Shown here: positions 1 to 11,690 of the stretch, one piece after another
Layout of the letters: each line of letters begins with the position of its first letter
Position numbering within the stretch: position 1 is the first letter of the stretch
From: Bradysia coprophila
Lineage: Eukaryota; Arthropoda; Insecta; Diptera; Sciaridae
Direction of reading: 5' to 3'
NCBI RefSeq assembly: GCF_014529535.1
Contig: NW_023503608.1
Span: 6,436,501 to 6,500,500, forward strand
Length of the DNA stretch: 64,000 nucleotides
Position numbers and translations under genes: made by a program
Notes under the pieces: generated by a model
What the model was told of the DNA's origin: nothing
Databases searched by the model: none
The model's input: only the letters and a program-made list of their open reading frames with translations

Positions 1-860
1 AATGGATCAATAATGCATTTTATAGATGTATCTATCTACACCATTTGATAAATAACCTTTATCCATTAATTTTCTATAACTTTACTGGATTTACACAAAT
101 TTTCCAAGATCTATCCATGAATTTCACACGGATCGTGATTGATGTAAAGTTGATGGATAAATGATGTAAATTATGGAAACATTATGGAAATTATGTATAT
201 ATCATGTATTAAAGCTAGAGTCAGTGAAATAAAACGATTTTCCGGTGGGTATTTATATATTTCTTTAATTATACAAAACTTTTTCATAAATTTTTCCACC
301 AATTTTAAGTGATTCTTGATTTATGTAAAATCGATGGATAAACAATGCAGAAATATCCAAAACTTTTACATAACACACATAGATTTTACATTTACTATCC
401 ATCCCTCTCACATTATTTTTACATTATTTATACATAAATTACATCAATTTTACATAAATCTTTCATGATTCGTAACTTTTTGTCGTTAAAGAATCAATAG
501 ATAATGTATTGAGAACTTTTTCAAAAAACGCTCTTGAAAGTTCTAAGTGTACCGAGTTATGTTAGAAATCACAACGGAAAGAATCATAATTGATGTCAGT
601 TATTAATTGATTATTTTCGAATATTATTAAACGTAATTAAACGTAGGACAAGGGTCAAAAATCGATAAAGTAATAATGGATTCAGTCATGCCACCATTTA
701 CATCAAAAACCGAAATTGCAGCATCATAAATGTACCATCCAGAGCAAAATCATTAAATAACATATTAGTTTTACGAAACTATCAATTCGAATCAATATCA
801 TTGAAACCAACTTACGATCAGTTATAAAATAATCCCTGAGTCAATCATTGTTAAGTGCAA
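1..860. repeat. AT-rich repetitive intergenic DNA
   Basis: No gene is visible. The stretch is AT-rich with loosely repeated units. A unit around 135-165 (GATGTAAAGTTGATGGATAA) recurs in the same orientation around 318-350, and an inverted, diverged form lies around 445-475. The start (ATCTACACCATTT near 33) resembles a stretch near 62750. This could be a decayed mobile element, but no clear ends were found. Confidence 0.4.
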
Positions 861-876
861 AGATTTTGATTACGCT

Positions 877-1373
877 TTGAATTACTGGAAAAATCAACAT
901 CCAACTGCCGCTCTTCCAATCAACGTAAATTTGCAACAATTATGGGATTTACCATTCGTTAATGAAACTGTTGAATATATTTCAAATTCTGACACAAAGA
1001 CGAAAGCAAGAATGTTAGCAGTTACACAAAAAGAATGTGGCGGGTGGTTACAAGCGCTCCCATCGCCTTATTTGGGTACGTTGATGGATTTGGATACATT
1101 AAGAATTGCTGCTGGTATACGGCTTGGAGCGGAAATTCTTAAACCATATACTACTTGTATATGTGGACACCCTGTGGATAAACATTTGTACGCCACATAA
1201 TTCTGAACGATCTGATAATGAAAGCCCTTGCGACAGCTGGTTTTCCTGCAATTTTGGAACCACCAGGATTGATACGTAAAGACAAGAAACGTCCTGATGG
1301 GTTAACAATTACACCTTGGATGAATGGCAGGAGCTTGGTTTGTTCGATTAGTTGTAAGGAGAATATTGCCTAA
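877..1373 (+). pseudogene. Broken C-terminal piece of a reverse-transcriptase-type element
   Basis: I recognise by eye a region often found after the reverse transcriptase domain in invertebrate retroelements. It has RMLAVTQKECGGWLQALP, then RIAAGIRLG, a zinc-knuckle-like CICG with a later His, and LNDLIMKALATAGFP followed by EPPGL, KRPDGLTITPW and GRSLV. The last part looks like the PD...D core of a restriction-like endonuclease. The piece is broken and no reverse transcriptase domain is visible upstream, so it is a fossil fragment. It is probably of non-LTR type, but the order is not certain. It lies isolated in AT-rich DNA and says nothing about the host genes nearby. Confidence 0.55.
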
Positions 1374-1781
1374 ATACACTTTCACCCCATCCGGTGCAGT
1401 GCATTTTTCTCTGAGGTAACACGTAAGGTGAAAGAAAAAAATTCTTCTACTAATGACTAGCATAATCCAACGAATACCAAAAAGCTATATTCGGAGACCC
1501 GTTGAATTTCAATTGGTCGACGTTTTCGTAAAGTGACCCTTAGTCTATAACATGCGCTCAACTCAAGCACATTTCCACCGGTTGTGCTATTTATATTCTC
1601 CTTAGATTTTCAAAATGTAAGATCTTGTAATCAGAACCAAGAGGACCTTGGTCATTCAGTTCCAATTAAATGAAACTGCCAATGGTGTCAGTGATAAAAG
1701 ATATTTTTTTTTCGTGAATAAATGTAAAATAATGCACAGGAAAACCACAGATAAAGCGAATTATCATTTGAATATAAACTT

Positions 1782-2768
1782 TTAGAAATCATTCAGTAGG
1801 GCTCCGAACAACTGTTCATATTCTCGTTTCACTTCGGTTTTATATGCAGCCAATATATGGTCGGCATCAGTTACTTCCCTCAATGGGTGATCTCTGAATG
1901 AAATTTCATCTTCCGGTCTCTTGTCATAAAAGTCGTTGATTTTCCCACCAAATGTAACGTCCTTTCTGACCTGGGCTTCGTAAGAATAGTCGTGAACATT
2001 GCTATGACAACGAGAAAAGTAAACCAAATCAGTCAATCAAGAACGATAAAGCCTAAATGAATTCTTACTAAGAGACTGATTGAGTTCTCAACATTTTGAT
2101 GTTGTCCAATCTTTCTTGAATACATTTATCCTTGAAGCAAAGTAGTACGGGAGTTGCGACCTTTGTCAATTCGTTCATTTGGCCATCAGTTAGCCATAGT
2201 TTTGAGAAACTGCGAATAATTCCAGCAGAGATGATGAGGCACGGACACGAAAGAAAAGTGTTTCGATAAAATGACCCATTTTCATCCGAGAAACATCGGA
2301 TAATTTCTTGGCAGGATACAAATCCCTCATTTTCAGCTATGCTTCGATTATCGTCTGAGGTCCCGTCTTGAAGCAAAATCTGGATATTTTTATTCAATGT
2401 TTCTATGTGCGTTGCTAGCGCTGTCAATCGTTGTGCCGTATCCTTATACTCAGCCGACGCAGACTGTTTCAAAATGTTCTCACTGAGTACGGATTGACAG
2501 CAATCCAATAGAGTGAACAATCTCTGCAGAATTACCCAATAGTCGGGTGGAAGGTCGTCCATTGATGCTTTGACGATGTAATAAATTTTGTTGCGTAGGT
2601 CTGTGAAATTGTATTCGTTCGGTGGAAGTTTCGGAAAAGTAGCAATTGGATCTGGCACTTTGATGGAAATTATATAAGATTTGGAGTGGTCTGATTGGGC
2701 AAGACCCATTTTCGATAAAGCCGGCACTTCGTACTGTTTCAAGCGATACTGGTAATACAAGCCACAAG
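1782..2768 (-). CDS. Unrecognised protein, at least two exons, N-terminus unresolved
   Basis: Two exons join cleanly: 2768-2069 and 2001-1782, with a 67-bp GTAAG...CATAG intron and matching phase. They give about 305 residues ending in GALLNDF. I do not recognise the family. The first exon is soluble, mildly acidic and helical; the stretch around DDLPPDYWVILQRLF faintly recalls the second half of a RhoGAP domain, but this is only a guess. The second exon is charged. No methionine opens the frame at 2768, so coding probably continues upstream. A candidate exon lies at 2888-2814, joined by a 45-bp GTGAGT...AAAAG intron with weak acceptor pyrimidines. The first ATG inside the main exon lies near 2709. 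Frame integrity and matching splice phase argue for a real gene. Confidence 0.55.
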
Positions 2769-2888
2769 CTTTTCAATTTTGCATCGCCACTATATCACAC
2801 CCAAATGACTCACTTTTCACTGAATTAAAATCGAATGTCTGCGAGTTCAATTGGTCATTTACAAAAATATAGTTGGAGTAGTAGTATT

Positions 2889-3994
2889 CTTAATCAATAC
2901 ATCCAAGTGATGTAGAAGAGTTTGTTAAACTTGATTTATGGCGTAGTGCAATGGACCGTATTCGGCCAGGTTGAATTTTGTTGTTGTTTAGTTTTAATAG
3001 TTCAGTTTTGTCTCATAAAAAAGGTGTCACTGTCCCACTGACGGTCTTAATGAACAGGTTTTTCGTAATTTCAGGTTTGAGAGGTACCAATTGCCAACCG
3101 TCACAGTGTCCCAATGAAAATAAAATTTCTAGGTTTTTGGATGACAAATATTCAACAGCTCACTGAGCTCACTTTAATAATAGACTGTCTGGATTTTCCA
3201 ACCTGTCACTGTCAGAAAAATTGATTAGAGAAACAGCGCAATTTATTTGAATCTATAAAAAAATGGAAGTAGACCTGAAAATAACTTCTGAGATTTTGAA
3301 GGATCAAGGCCTATTTTAAGGATGTTAAATCCTCGATAATTCTAACGTTTTTCAGTCGTCTGAAACGACAATAGATTGATCTAAGTACGTCCGTTTTTAT
3401 GGTTTTTTTCATACGTTTTCCATGCTTTTGCCACCAGAATTCAGAAATTTTGTGAATTGTCTGGAATTTGAATCCTTAAAAGGCCATCTTTGGCTTTTTG
3501 GCAACCAATATTAAATGGGAACCAAATGTAAACATCGACTTCGTAATTTTTCATCGTGTGAACAGACTGATGTGCTGAGTGTAGTGAAAATGGAATCAGA
3601 TCTACCACAAAACTTTTACATTTTCATTTCTTGAACTTTGTTGTGGTGCATGCGAATACCAAACGACTCTTCGAATTTTCAAAATAATTTTCTACTTTGC
3701 GTTGTTCAAGGGAGTTAGGGTTTGAAATGGTTTGAAGTGAGTTAACTTCACTTATAAACTTAACAGAAAATAGTGATTTATCTACGGAGTGTCGCATGAA
3801 ACAGGCTCCATCCCTTTACTTCTTAATTCAATGCTATCCCTTCGCCAAGAGCAAAGTTTCGTTGTCCTGCACCAATAAACATCAACATTTTGATTGTAAA
3901 TTCTTATATTAATCCCATTAAAATCCTATGATTAAATCCAGTGGTCACTCATCGTTATTCATCGACCCTATGCTCCGTTACAAAATGGAATGCC
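2889..3994. other. Gene-free stretch upstream of the unrecognised gene and downstream of MED25
   Basis: About 1.1 kb lies between the unrecognised gene and the MED25 stop codon. It probably holds the 5' end of the former and the 3' UTR of MED25. I see no coding frame, structured repeat or RNA gene in it. Confidence 0.5.
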
Positions 3995-6900
3995 TCACAT
4001 AAAGTCGAATGATGATTCATCGTACGGGGCATTCGGATTTTGTGGTCGAACGCCCATATGCGGACCCATTCCTTGTTGATTCTGCATACCCATCACGGGA
4101 CGGTACTGAGAATTTGGCGATTGTGGTGGCTGTGATTACAACAATTTGTTTAGTAAGTACAAGACAAATCGATTCATCGATCAAATTCTACCTGCTGTTG
4201 AAGTAAGTGTCGCAAGCCGGGATTGTTGCTCGGCAGTACCGGACGCATCATGCGTTGTGCATTGAGTAACTAAAACACGAATGATTTCAATTTAAAGCGA
4301 CGAAATTTACGATCTTTGGTTTGTTGTTATATAATTACCTGATTGGCTTGTTGTGGATTATTTAAATTGGCTCGCTGTTGTTGTTGCTGTTGTTGCGCCT
4401 GCTGCTGTTGTTGTTGCTGTTGCATCATAGCGTTTGCCGCATACCGTTGATTGTGATTCTAAATGAAGTTTTGATTTAATTCAGAGGCCAAAATGGTATA
4501 AAATTCAGATCTTCACTGATTACCTCAGCCATTTTGAAGTCTTGTTGCTGAGCTGCCATTTGCATATTGTTCGACATGTTATCTTGCATTTGTTGTACGG
4601 GCATTTGGCCGTATCCATCGAAACTTTTAAATGGATCCGATTGTGTACCTGGCTCTAGTTTAATCTGATCGGAGAGGAAAAGTAAAATATTGGCTAGTCA
4701 AGGTACTCATTCGTCAATCTAATCTTACTTGATTGTTCGAAGAACCAGGTGCTCCTGGTGGTATCGGTTGAGTCGGCTGTCCGGTTAATTGGCCCTGTGG
4801 ATTCTGAATATTTCAATATTTCAAAACTCTAATCAATGGACCATTGAACTATTCATTTTTACCTGACGAATTCCCTGCTTCTGTTGTATTACTTTACGCA
4901 AGCGGTCCACAAATCCAACCTGATTGTTCGGAACAAAGCCGAGAAAAGCTTTCTTTTCCGGTGTGTATAACAGAATCAGAACCTTAATGTCACAAGCTAC
5001 GTTGTTCGCTGGCGACATTGTAAAATGAACGCAACCAGCCTAAATAAAATCAAAAATTTATACCCTAAGTTGATGGAAAAGTTTCAACAACTTACGAAAC
5101 CAGAGCTCATGACTTTAGATAATGCCTCCAAAGCTTCGCAAGCATTCGGATGAAAAACCACTGTTTTTGAATCCTTCAAGAATTGTCCGCCAATATTTCC
5201 AACCAATTGCTTCGGCATCAGCTGCATAATCAGCCTGGACGGCCAGTTGTCGGCTTTTCTATTTCAATAAAAAAAAATTATTTTGCGCCCGAGCCAAATG
5301 AATCAATTATTTTACATTTCCAGTTCGCCATCCTTTATGTTAGCAGTCACATTGCAAGGAACTTGTCTTGTGACCTTCGGTTGATCAGCAGCTTTCGCTT
5401 TCTCAATCCTTAGATAAATGAAGAAAACAATTAGATCAAGCAAGGCAATTTGATGTTTCATTCGTTTACCATTCCAATACACCGGACCAGATTTTCTCTC
5501 GTGCTGTTGATCCGGTAGGGGCATTTGGTGGTTTTTGCTGAACCAAAGGTGCCTGTTGTTGTTGCTGCTGCTGTTGTTGTTGTTGCATTTGTTGCTGCTG
5601 TTGTTGTTGTTGCATTTGCTGTTGCTGCGTAAGAAAAAAAAAATTTGCAGGAGGACAGATTGTAATATTTCATTATCAGAGCAATAAAAAAGTTAGTGAT
5701 AAAAATTCGTAAGATAATTGCATCAACCACCACAGACGCAAGACCATTTATCAGTATATGATGCATCCTCCTAAGACTCAATATTTCTAATAGCTCGATA
5801 ATAGAGTCTTCCACTTCGTTTCTTTTTCCATACATTTTGCTACATTAGCCCACTTAACCCCGAGACTCATCATTCATTTTTGTGTTCGCTGTCTCTAACG
5901 GACTTAAGCCGTCATTCATTCAACTATCGATCATTTTGTCCGAAATAACAAAGAAACAAACGATTAACTGAAGTGACCCACACTTATAACGATAAGAATG
6001 AGAAACAATCAGTTGAATTTTACCCATAGAAGTGAACAAACGTAAATCAAATCAATCACAATTTACTTAAGAAATGGCTTCGTTGGTGCTACTAGCCGTT
6101 TGTTTTGGAATGATTGTGTACAAAGCGTACAAATATATGTTCTTTAAGCCGCCGAATTTTCCACCAGGTAAAATGCAAAGATAATTGTGCTGTGAACTTT
6201 GTAGACTATAGCGTGAAACATTTGGGCAGATCAAGATTTTCGAAATGATTTTTTTTGTTCAAAAGTCGTCTGGAAGACCATTTGTGCAGTTTTTATTTTT
6301 AACAGTCTAGCAGATCAAGTGATTAAGCAAATACATATTTCATGCTTCCGGGATGAAAATGAGGTCAATTTTGGATTTTTTCTCGAGTTTTCTAAGACAC
6401 ATACGCAGACTATGCCCTCGCTATAACCTTCGATGATATGAAAGTTTCCGCTCGGTTATTTTCAAACATCACCATGAGTGGTATAGTTTACGATGTACGA
6501 ATCTTAATGTTTATCTGAACGACTGCTGCAATATGTATATGTGAAATATGCACAATTATGTGGACGAACAACTAATTGTGAATTTCTATGATGTTTTTAT
6601 AGTTCAAATATGTGCTGGTCAGTTTTTCTTGATTGGCACGCCGTGAAAACGTAGAAAATCTTTAGGCGGAAAACACAAGAGCAATTTTGCGTTGATAGGA
6701 TGGACAATTATGCTGCGTTTTCCACTGTAATTCGATATTCATCATAGGCTAAACAATGGAAAACCCAGCGAAAGCTCAACTGTTCGTGTGAGGTTTGATC
6801 GAGGCGAAACCGAGATCAATGAACTCACGCGAACTTGAGTTTTGTAGGAAAAATACACAAGAGAACTGAATGCAGTTGAATCAAATTCCTGATAAAAAAA

Positions 6901-9900
6901 CTTAAAAAATTTCGAAAACAATAGACGGCCTCCATAAGTGATTACACCATGGAATTACGCTTCATTATTTTTTGTGACTAGTGATAAGTGAAAATTCGAA
7001 AAGAGATACGTTAAATCTGGTACGAATTTTATAACATCAATTCATCATCATAAAGTCGATAATAAAATCAGAATGTAGTGATTACTCGAATAAGTTTACT
7101 ATCTGCACTGTTTAGACGCGCCTGCAAAAAGAATTCTCTCTGCACAAGTGTTATAAGAAGGTGTACACTGTACAGCTTGGGAATAGAATCCTCGCACTGT
7201 GATGTCAGAGAATTACAACCGAGATAGCTTTCGACAATTAGATGCAAAAATATTTTTTTTTAAATAACTTTAACATGCATAGGTCCACCGCGTATACCAT
7301 TCTTTGGGGCATATTTATTCCTCCTATTGATCAACTACCATGACATCCAACATTCAATCGATTGGCTTTGCAAATACTACAAGACAAATGTTCTTGGTCT
7401 ATATCTCGGTACGTTTGCTGTAGCTATTGCAAATGATGCCGCTAGTATAAAAGAAACTATGTTCAATACGAAAATGGATGGCCGACCGAACATACTATTA
7501 GGACAGATACGACATCCGGACAATGTTAACAAAGGTTTTTCTTCCTGTTTTCTCTGCAGAATTTAGTGATTAAGATCCATTATTCGGCAGGTGTTTTCTT
7601 CACGCAAGGTTTATTCTGGAGAGACGAGAGACGATTCACGTTAAGACATTTAAGAGACTTTGGTTTCGGACGTCGATTCACAGAACTTGAATTGGATTTA
7701 GAAGACGAGTTGAGGCAATTGGTTGAAATGATTAAGTATGGTCCGAAATATCCACATGAAGAAGAGCTCTTTCACGATGGCATGGCATCATGTCCCAATA
7801 TTTTCAATGCGTTGGCTGCCAATTCATTTCTGAAAGTTATGTGCAATGAACGGATTCCCAGGGATAAACAGGGCATCTTGTTGCGGTAAATGAATTTGGA
7901 ATTTCAAACCTTTTTCGTTTAACTAAAATCTAAATCAAATTTAGAGCAGCTAAGGATACATACAAGTTTGCGAAGCTTGGTCAGAGCTACGGTCGAATGA
8001 TGAGCATATTACCATGGGTTGTAAACGTATTTCCAAACCTATCTGGTTATAATGAAATAAGGCCGGCTGTCAATGGTCAATATGAGTTCATGAAAATGTT
8101 CGTTGACGAACAGTATAAAACGTATGATGAGAATCACGAGCGTCATTTCTTAGACGTGTATTTCAAGGAAATGAAAGCAGCAGAACGAAACAAACACTTT
8201 CGAAATGCAGAATTTAGCTGTAAAAGCAAATGTGAAAAATGGTCCGTTTGATCAATAAGACAATCGTCCATTTCTTTTAGACGATCAGCTCATCATGACG
8301 TGCGTAGATTTCTTTATGGCTGCGAGTGTTGCAATACCCCTTGCTGTTGCATACTTGGTCCGCCTGCTCATTTTGAATCCTCATATGAAGCAAAGAGTTC
8401 AAGGCGAAATTGATAGAGTAGTTGGACAATCAAGGCTACCTAACTTGAGTGATAGAACGGAGTGAGTAGGTGTTTAGATCCTGGATCTGTGACCTGTATT
8501 CCGTATCTCTACGAACGTCTTGCAATTTGTTTTTAAATTGCTTGTTGACAATATGGTTTCACGCATATAATTGGCGGTTCTGAAACTGAAAAGGTCGCAG
8601 ACTCTCGGCCCTCTTTTCCGTATTTTTAAAAATCGAGATTTAACTTCCACTTCATTGCTCACAGATTGCCTTACACTGAAGCATGTATTAGGGAATCGCT
8701 TCGATACAACACTCTTATTCCGAATGGTATTCCCCGTGTCGCTTTGGAATCAACTACGTTGTCTGATTACGACATTCCAGCTGTAAATATTTCACAAACA
8801 TTTTTTCCAACAACAAAATAAATTAAATTATTTTGCCAGAATTGTGTCATAGGTATTGGATTGAGATCGGCACATTTGGATTCGAATGAATGGGACAATT
8901 CTAACAAATTTCAACCGGAACGATTTTTAAACAATGAAGGAAAATTGGATTTAAAGAAAGACCTGTCTATACCGTTCGGTGCTGGTGAGTTATTTATTTT
9001 GAGTCTCATCCGAAGACAAAACTACTGCAACCTTTATTTCACCAGGGAAACGATTGTGTGCCGGTGAGACTCATGCCAGAAATTTAATGTTTCTATTAAC
9101 GACTACGATTCTACAAAACTTTGACATTTCTGTGCCTGTTGAGTCGAATTTACCTCGAGACGGTGACTTTATTACGGGAATTGCGTCTATCGTTCCAGAC
9201 TTCTTCGTAAAATTCGAAGCAAGATAAAGTTTTGAATAACAGGCTGGTCATCTGCTCTAGACAGTGACCACAAATACTCTGGTTAAGGTTTTACTCACAT
9301 AGCAACATGTATATTAAAATGAAGTACAAGATTCAGTACCATAAACATTCTTCACCTTTTATAAATACCTAAACTTAGCGCTAGTCCACATCATCACAAC
9401 ACATACGAAGCAAAAGAAATCGTTTCTTCGGAGACTCAGAATTACTTTTCATTTCAAAAAATGCAAAGCAAATTAAAGGTCGATGGATTACTGACTCTAC
9501 GGGCAAAGGCCAGACAAAATAGAAAGTAGCTGTAAATGTTCAATGAAAAGCTCGAAGAAATTGGCAAATGGTGTCACACAATTTTGAGTGGTGGGTAACC
9601 CCTCCGGTAAAAGCAAATTTCTTGAAGCAGATTAATAAGTTAAACGTTGTCTGAAGTAATGAGCAGACAAGGTGAGAATAACCGAGACATAAAATTCTAA
9701 CTTACAATAGAATCAAACATACCTGTTGTTGTTGTTGCTGCTGCTGCTGTTGTTGTTGCTGTTGCTGCTGCTGAAAACAAAAAACATCGAAAAAAGGCAA
9801 TAGGATCTTTCCCGTTTGAGAAATGATAACTAAACTTACTTGCTGTTGTTGCACTTGTTGTTGCTGCTGCTGTTGTTGTTGAAGAACTAAACACAAGATA

Positions 9901-11325
9901 ATTTGTAAGCAAACACACGTCAAAAGAACCATGCAATTAAGACTTACCGTTGGGCGCATTATTCATTTGCATTTGCTGTTGGTGCATTTGGAATCGTTGC
10001 ACATTAGCCATTTGATTTTGTACTGAAAGTCACATTAAAATTGAAAAACGATTCTGTTAAGCCTAAGTATCGAGTATACTAACTGCCAGGTCCCGGTATC
10101 GACGGTGGCGTAGACAATTGTGAAATTAGTGCAGAATTGGAATTCGGGCTGGGTTGTTGATTTTGTGGAAACATCATCGATCGATTCGGTTGTTGCATAC
10201 CGAACCGGTTCACTTGCATCTGATTACCGTAAACCATTTGTGGATTTTGATTCGGTCCAACGTATGGTTGATTCATTGGTTGATTTTGCTTGTGATAATC
10301 CGCGCCATTGTTGCCACGAATCATATTACTTGGCTGTTGGCCCGACATGAGGTGTTGTTGTTGATCCATTGGCATATTTTGCTGAGCTGGATTCGATACG
10401 GTTGATAGTGGACTGGGCTGCATTGATGGATTGACGGTGGTTAGTGGGCTAATTGGTCGTTCTTTGAGGCTGAAGAAAAGATTCGAGAATTTTTAGTCGA
10501 AGAAAAGAGTAGTTTCTGGACGGAGAGCTGAACGAACCTGTATCCTTTCAATAAGACCAAATGTCTTGGATCTTTCGAGTAATTTTTGTTCGGTAATGTG
10601 GAAAGATCTCCGTCAGCTTTTTCAAATAATTTGAATAAAATTCCGATCTTCCGCGGCGATATAATCGACAGGTTGACGTTTTGCTGAAACAAGTGAGTGT
10701 GCAGTGAGTGACCAATGGATAACAATTGTCCCCTAGACATCAAACAAACCTCATGAAAAATAGTCGCCATCTGTTCAACAGTTTTGTTCTCATACTGCTG
10801 GCATTCTTGTACCGGCATTGAATACGGTGCACTATTGCAAATCAAAATGCAATGCTTCTGTACCTGCATGAATCGATCGTCTCGCATCTCGTTCATGTCA
10901 TCAAAGCACACCAAAGTTGTGGCCATACCTTCAGCTAAATTGGCATTGGACTCGCTTTTACCTCCCGTCAGTCTGCATACCAAATTCAAATCAATATCGA
11001 TAAAACTGGGCTACTTAATCGATTACACCTACTCCAACTTCTCAATCACGCTCATTGTCTTCTGTGCAGTTTGGAACGGTCCGTATGTCACACAAACATC
11101 AGGCATACAAGCCGTTTTATAGACGACAACGCCGTACATTAAACTATTTGCTTCCGACACATAATTATCGCGTTCGCGTTCATCGGTTATGCCTCCTTGG
11201 AAGTATTCCAAAGTTGGTCCGATGTAATGTTGCTTGATTTCATTCAGGTAAGCACCGTTCACTGCCGTACCCTCTATGAGGAATATTACGTTGGCAACGT
11301 TATCGAAATCGTTCGTCGTCACCAT
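3995..11325 (-). CDS. MED25: Mediator complex subunit 25
   Basis: MED25 is a Mediator tail subunit that contacts transcription activators in the nucleus. Sixteen exons join in phase: 11325-11033, 10972-10750, 10683-10538, 10469-10084, 10022-9948, 9886-9840, 9770-9723, 5624-5470, 5408-5316, 5258-5096, 5039-4863, 4803-4729, 4664-4524, 4458-4339, 4269-4192 and 4129-3995. They total 2355 nt (784 aa), close to the family's usual length. Residues 1-220 form the von Willebrand A domain that docks to Mediator ([32 protein letters not shown]). Residues about 375-435 are polyglutamine. Residues about 445-602 are the activator-binding PTOV/ACID domain ([37 protein letters not shown]). The tail is rich in Gln, Asn and Pro and holds an LxxLL box (LRHLL, about 733-737) of the type used for nuclear receptors. 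The 4098-bp intron 9722-5625 contains a complete P450 gene on the other strand. Confidence 0.95.
6074..9227 (+). CDS. Microsomal cytochrome P450, CYP304-like (CYP2 clan)
   Basis: Eight exons join in phase: 6074-6167, 7283-7534, 7591-7885, 7945-8219, 8281-8461, 8665-8782, 8840-8984 and 9046-9227. They total 1542 nt (513 aa), normal for an insect P450. An N-terminal membrane anchor ([16 protein letters not shown]) is followed by the Pro-rich hinge PPNFPPGPPRIP. Also present are the C-helix [18 protein letters not shown], the K-helix ESLR (ExxR), FQPERF, and the haem loop [12 protein letters not shown] with its Cys ligand. The family should be an ER monooxygenase; the substrate is unknown. The I-helix reads [14 protein letters not shown] and lacks the usual AGxxT oxygen-activating Thr. 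The CYP304 assignment is from memory of FDQLVMTCVDF-like sequence and is moderately sure. The gene lies wholly inside the large MED25 intron on the opposite strand. Intron 1 (1.1 kb) is the only long one. Confidence 0.9.
9228..9722. other. MED25 intron DNA downstream of the P450
   Basis: This stretch holds the P450 3' flank and the 5' part of the large MED25 intron. No coding frame is visible. A segment at about 9243-9270 (GGTCATCTGCT then a GACA run) resembles segments near 21945 and 27186 and belongs to a dispersed repeat described in the findings. Confidence 0.45.
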
Positions 11326-11690
11326 TTCGAATGGGTAAATATGGACAGAAACGAAACAATGAAATGTATTCCAAGTTTACTGTACTGTTTTCAACTTTCC
11401 ACTCTACCACCCAAACAAATTTTGACAGACAGAAATGCCTATGAGCGAAAATGTCACCGCTATATTATCAGAGACGGCGGAATGTGGGGTAATTATGCGA
11501 TGTTTATGAGATTGTTTTGATGTTTCGAGTGTTTCTCCGACTAGTGCCGCAACTGAGCAAAATCGAACAGCTGTTCGAACCGTGCGTGTGCGATGCCGTC
11601 ATGCGGATTATCGCCAAACTAATTTGAACACATGTAACTATTACGATATGTTGACATTTTGACACATAAAATAGAATCCCCGGTGTCCAA
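11326..11690. promoter_or_regulatory. Shared intergenic region between divergent MED25 and Alg3
   Basis: The MED25 start codon (minus strand, 11325) and the Alg3 start codon (plus strand, 11691) are 365 bp apart and point away from each other. The interval must hold both 5' UTRs and core promoters, so it is a good candidate for a bidirectional housekeeping promoter. I see no clear TATA box. Confidence 0.6.

Noticed and set aside
5458-5835. Frame with Thr/Ala/Asn repeats on the minus strand
   Set aside because: It is an out-of-frame reading of MED25 polyglutamine exon 8 plus intron sequence.
9697-9959. Two overlapping Ala/Thr- and Gln-rich frames
   Set aside because: The real coding here is the small in-phase polyglutamine exons of MED25; the long frames run through intron DNA.
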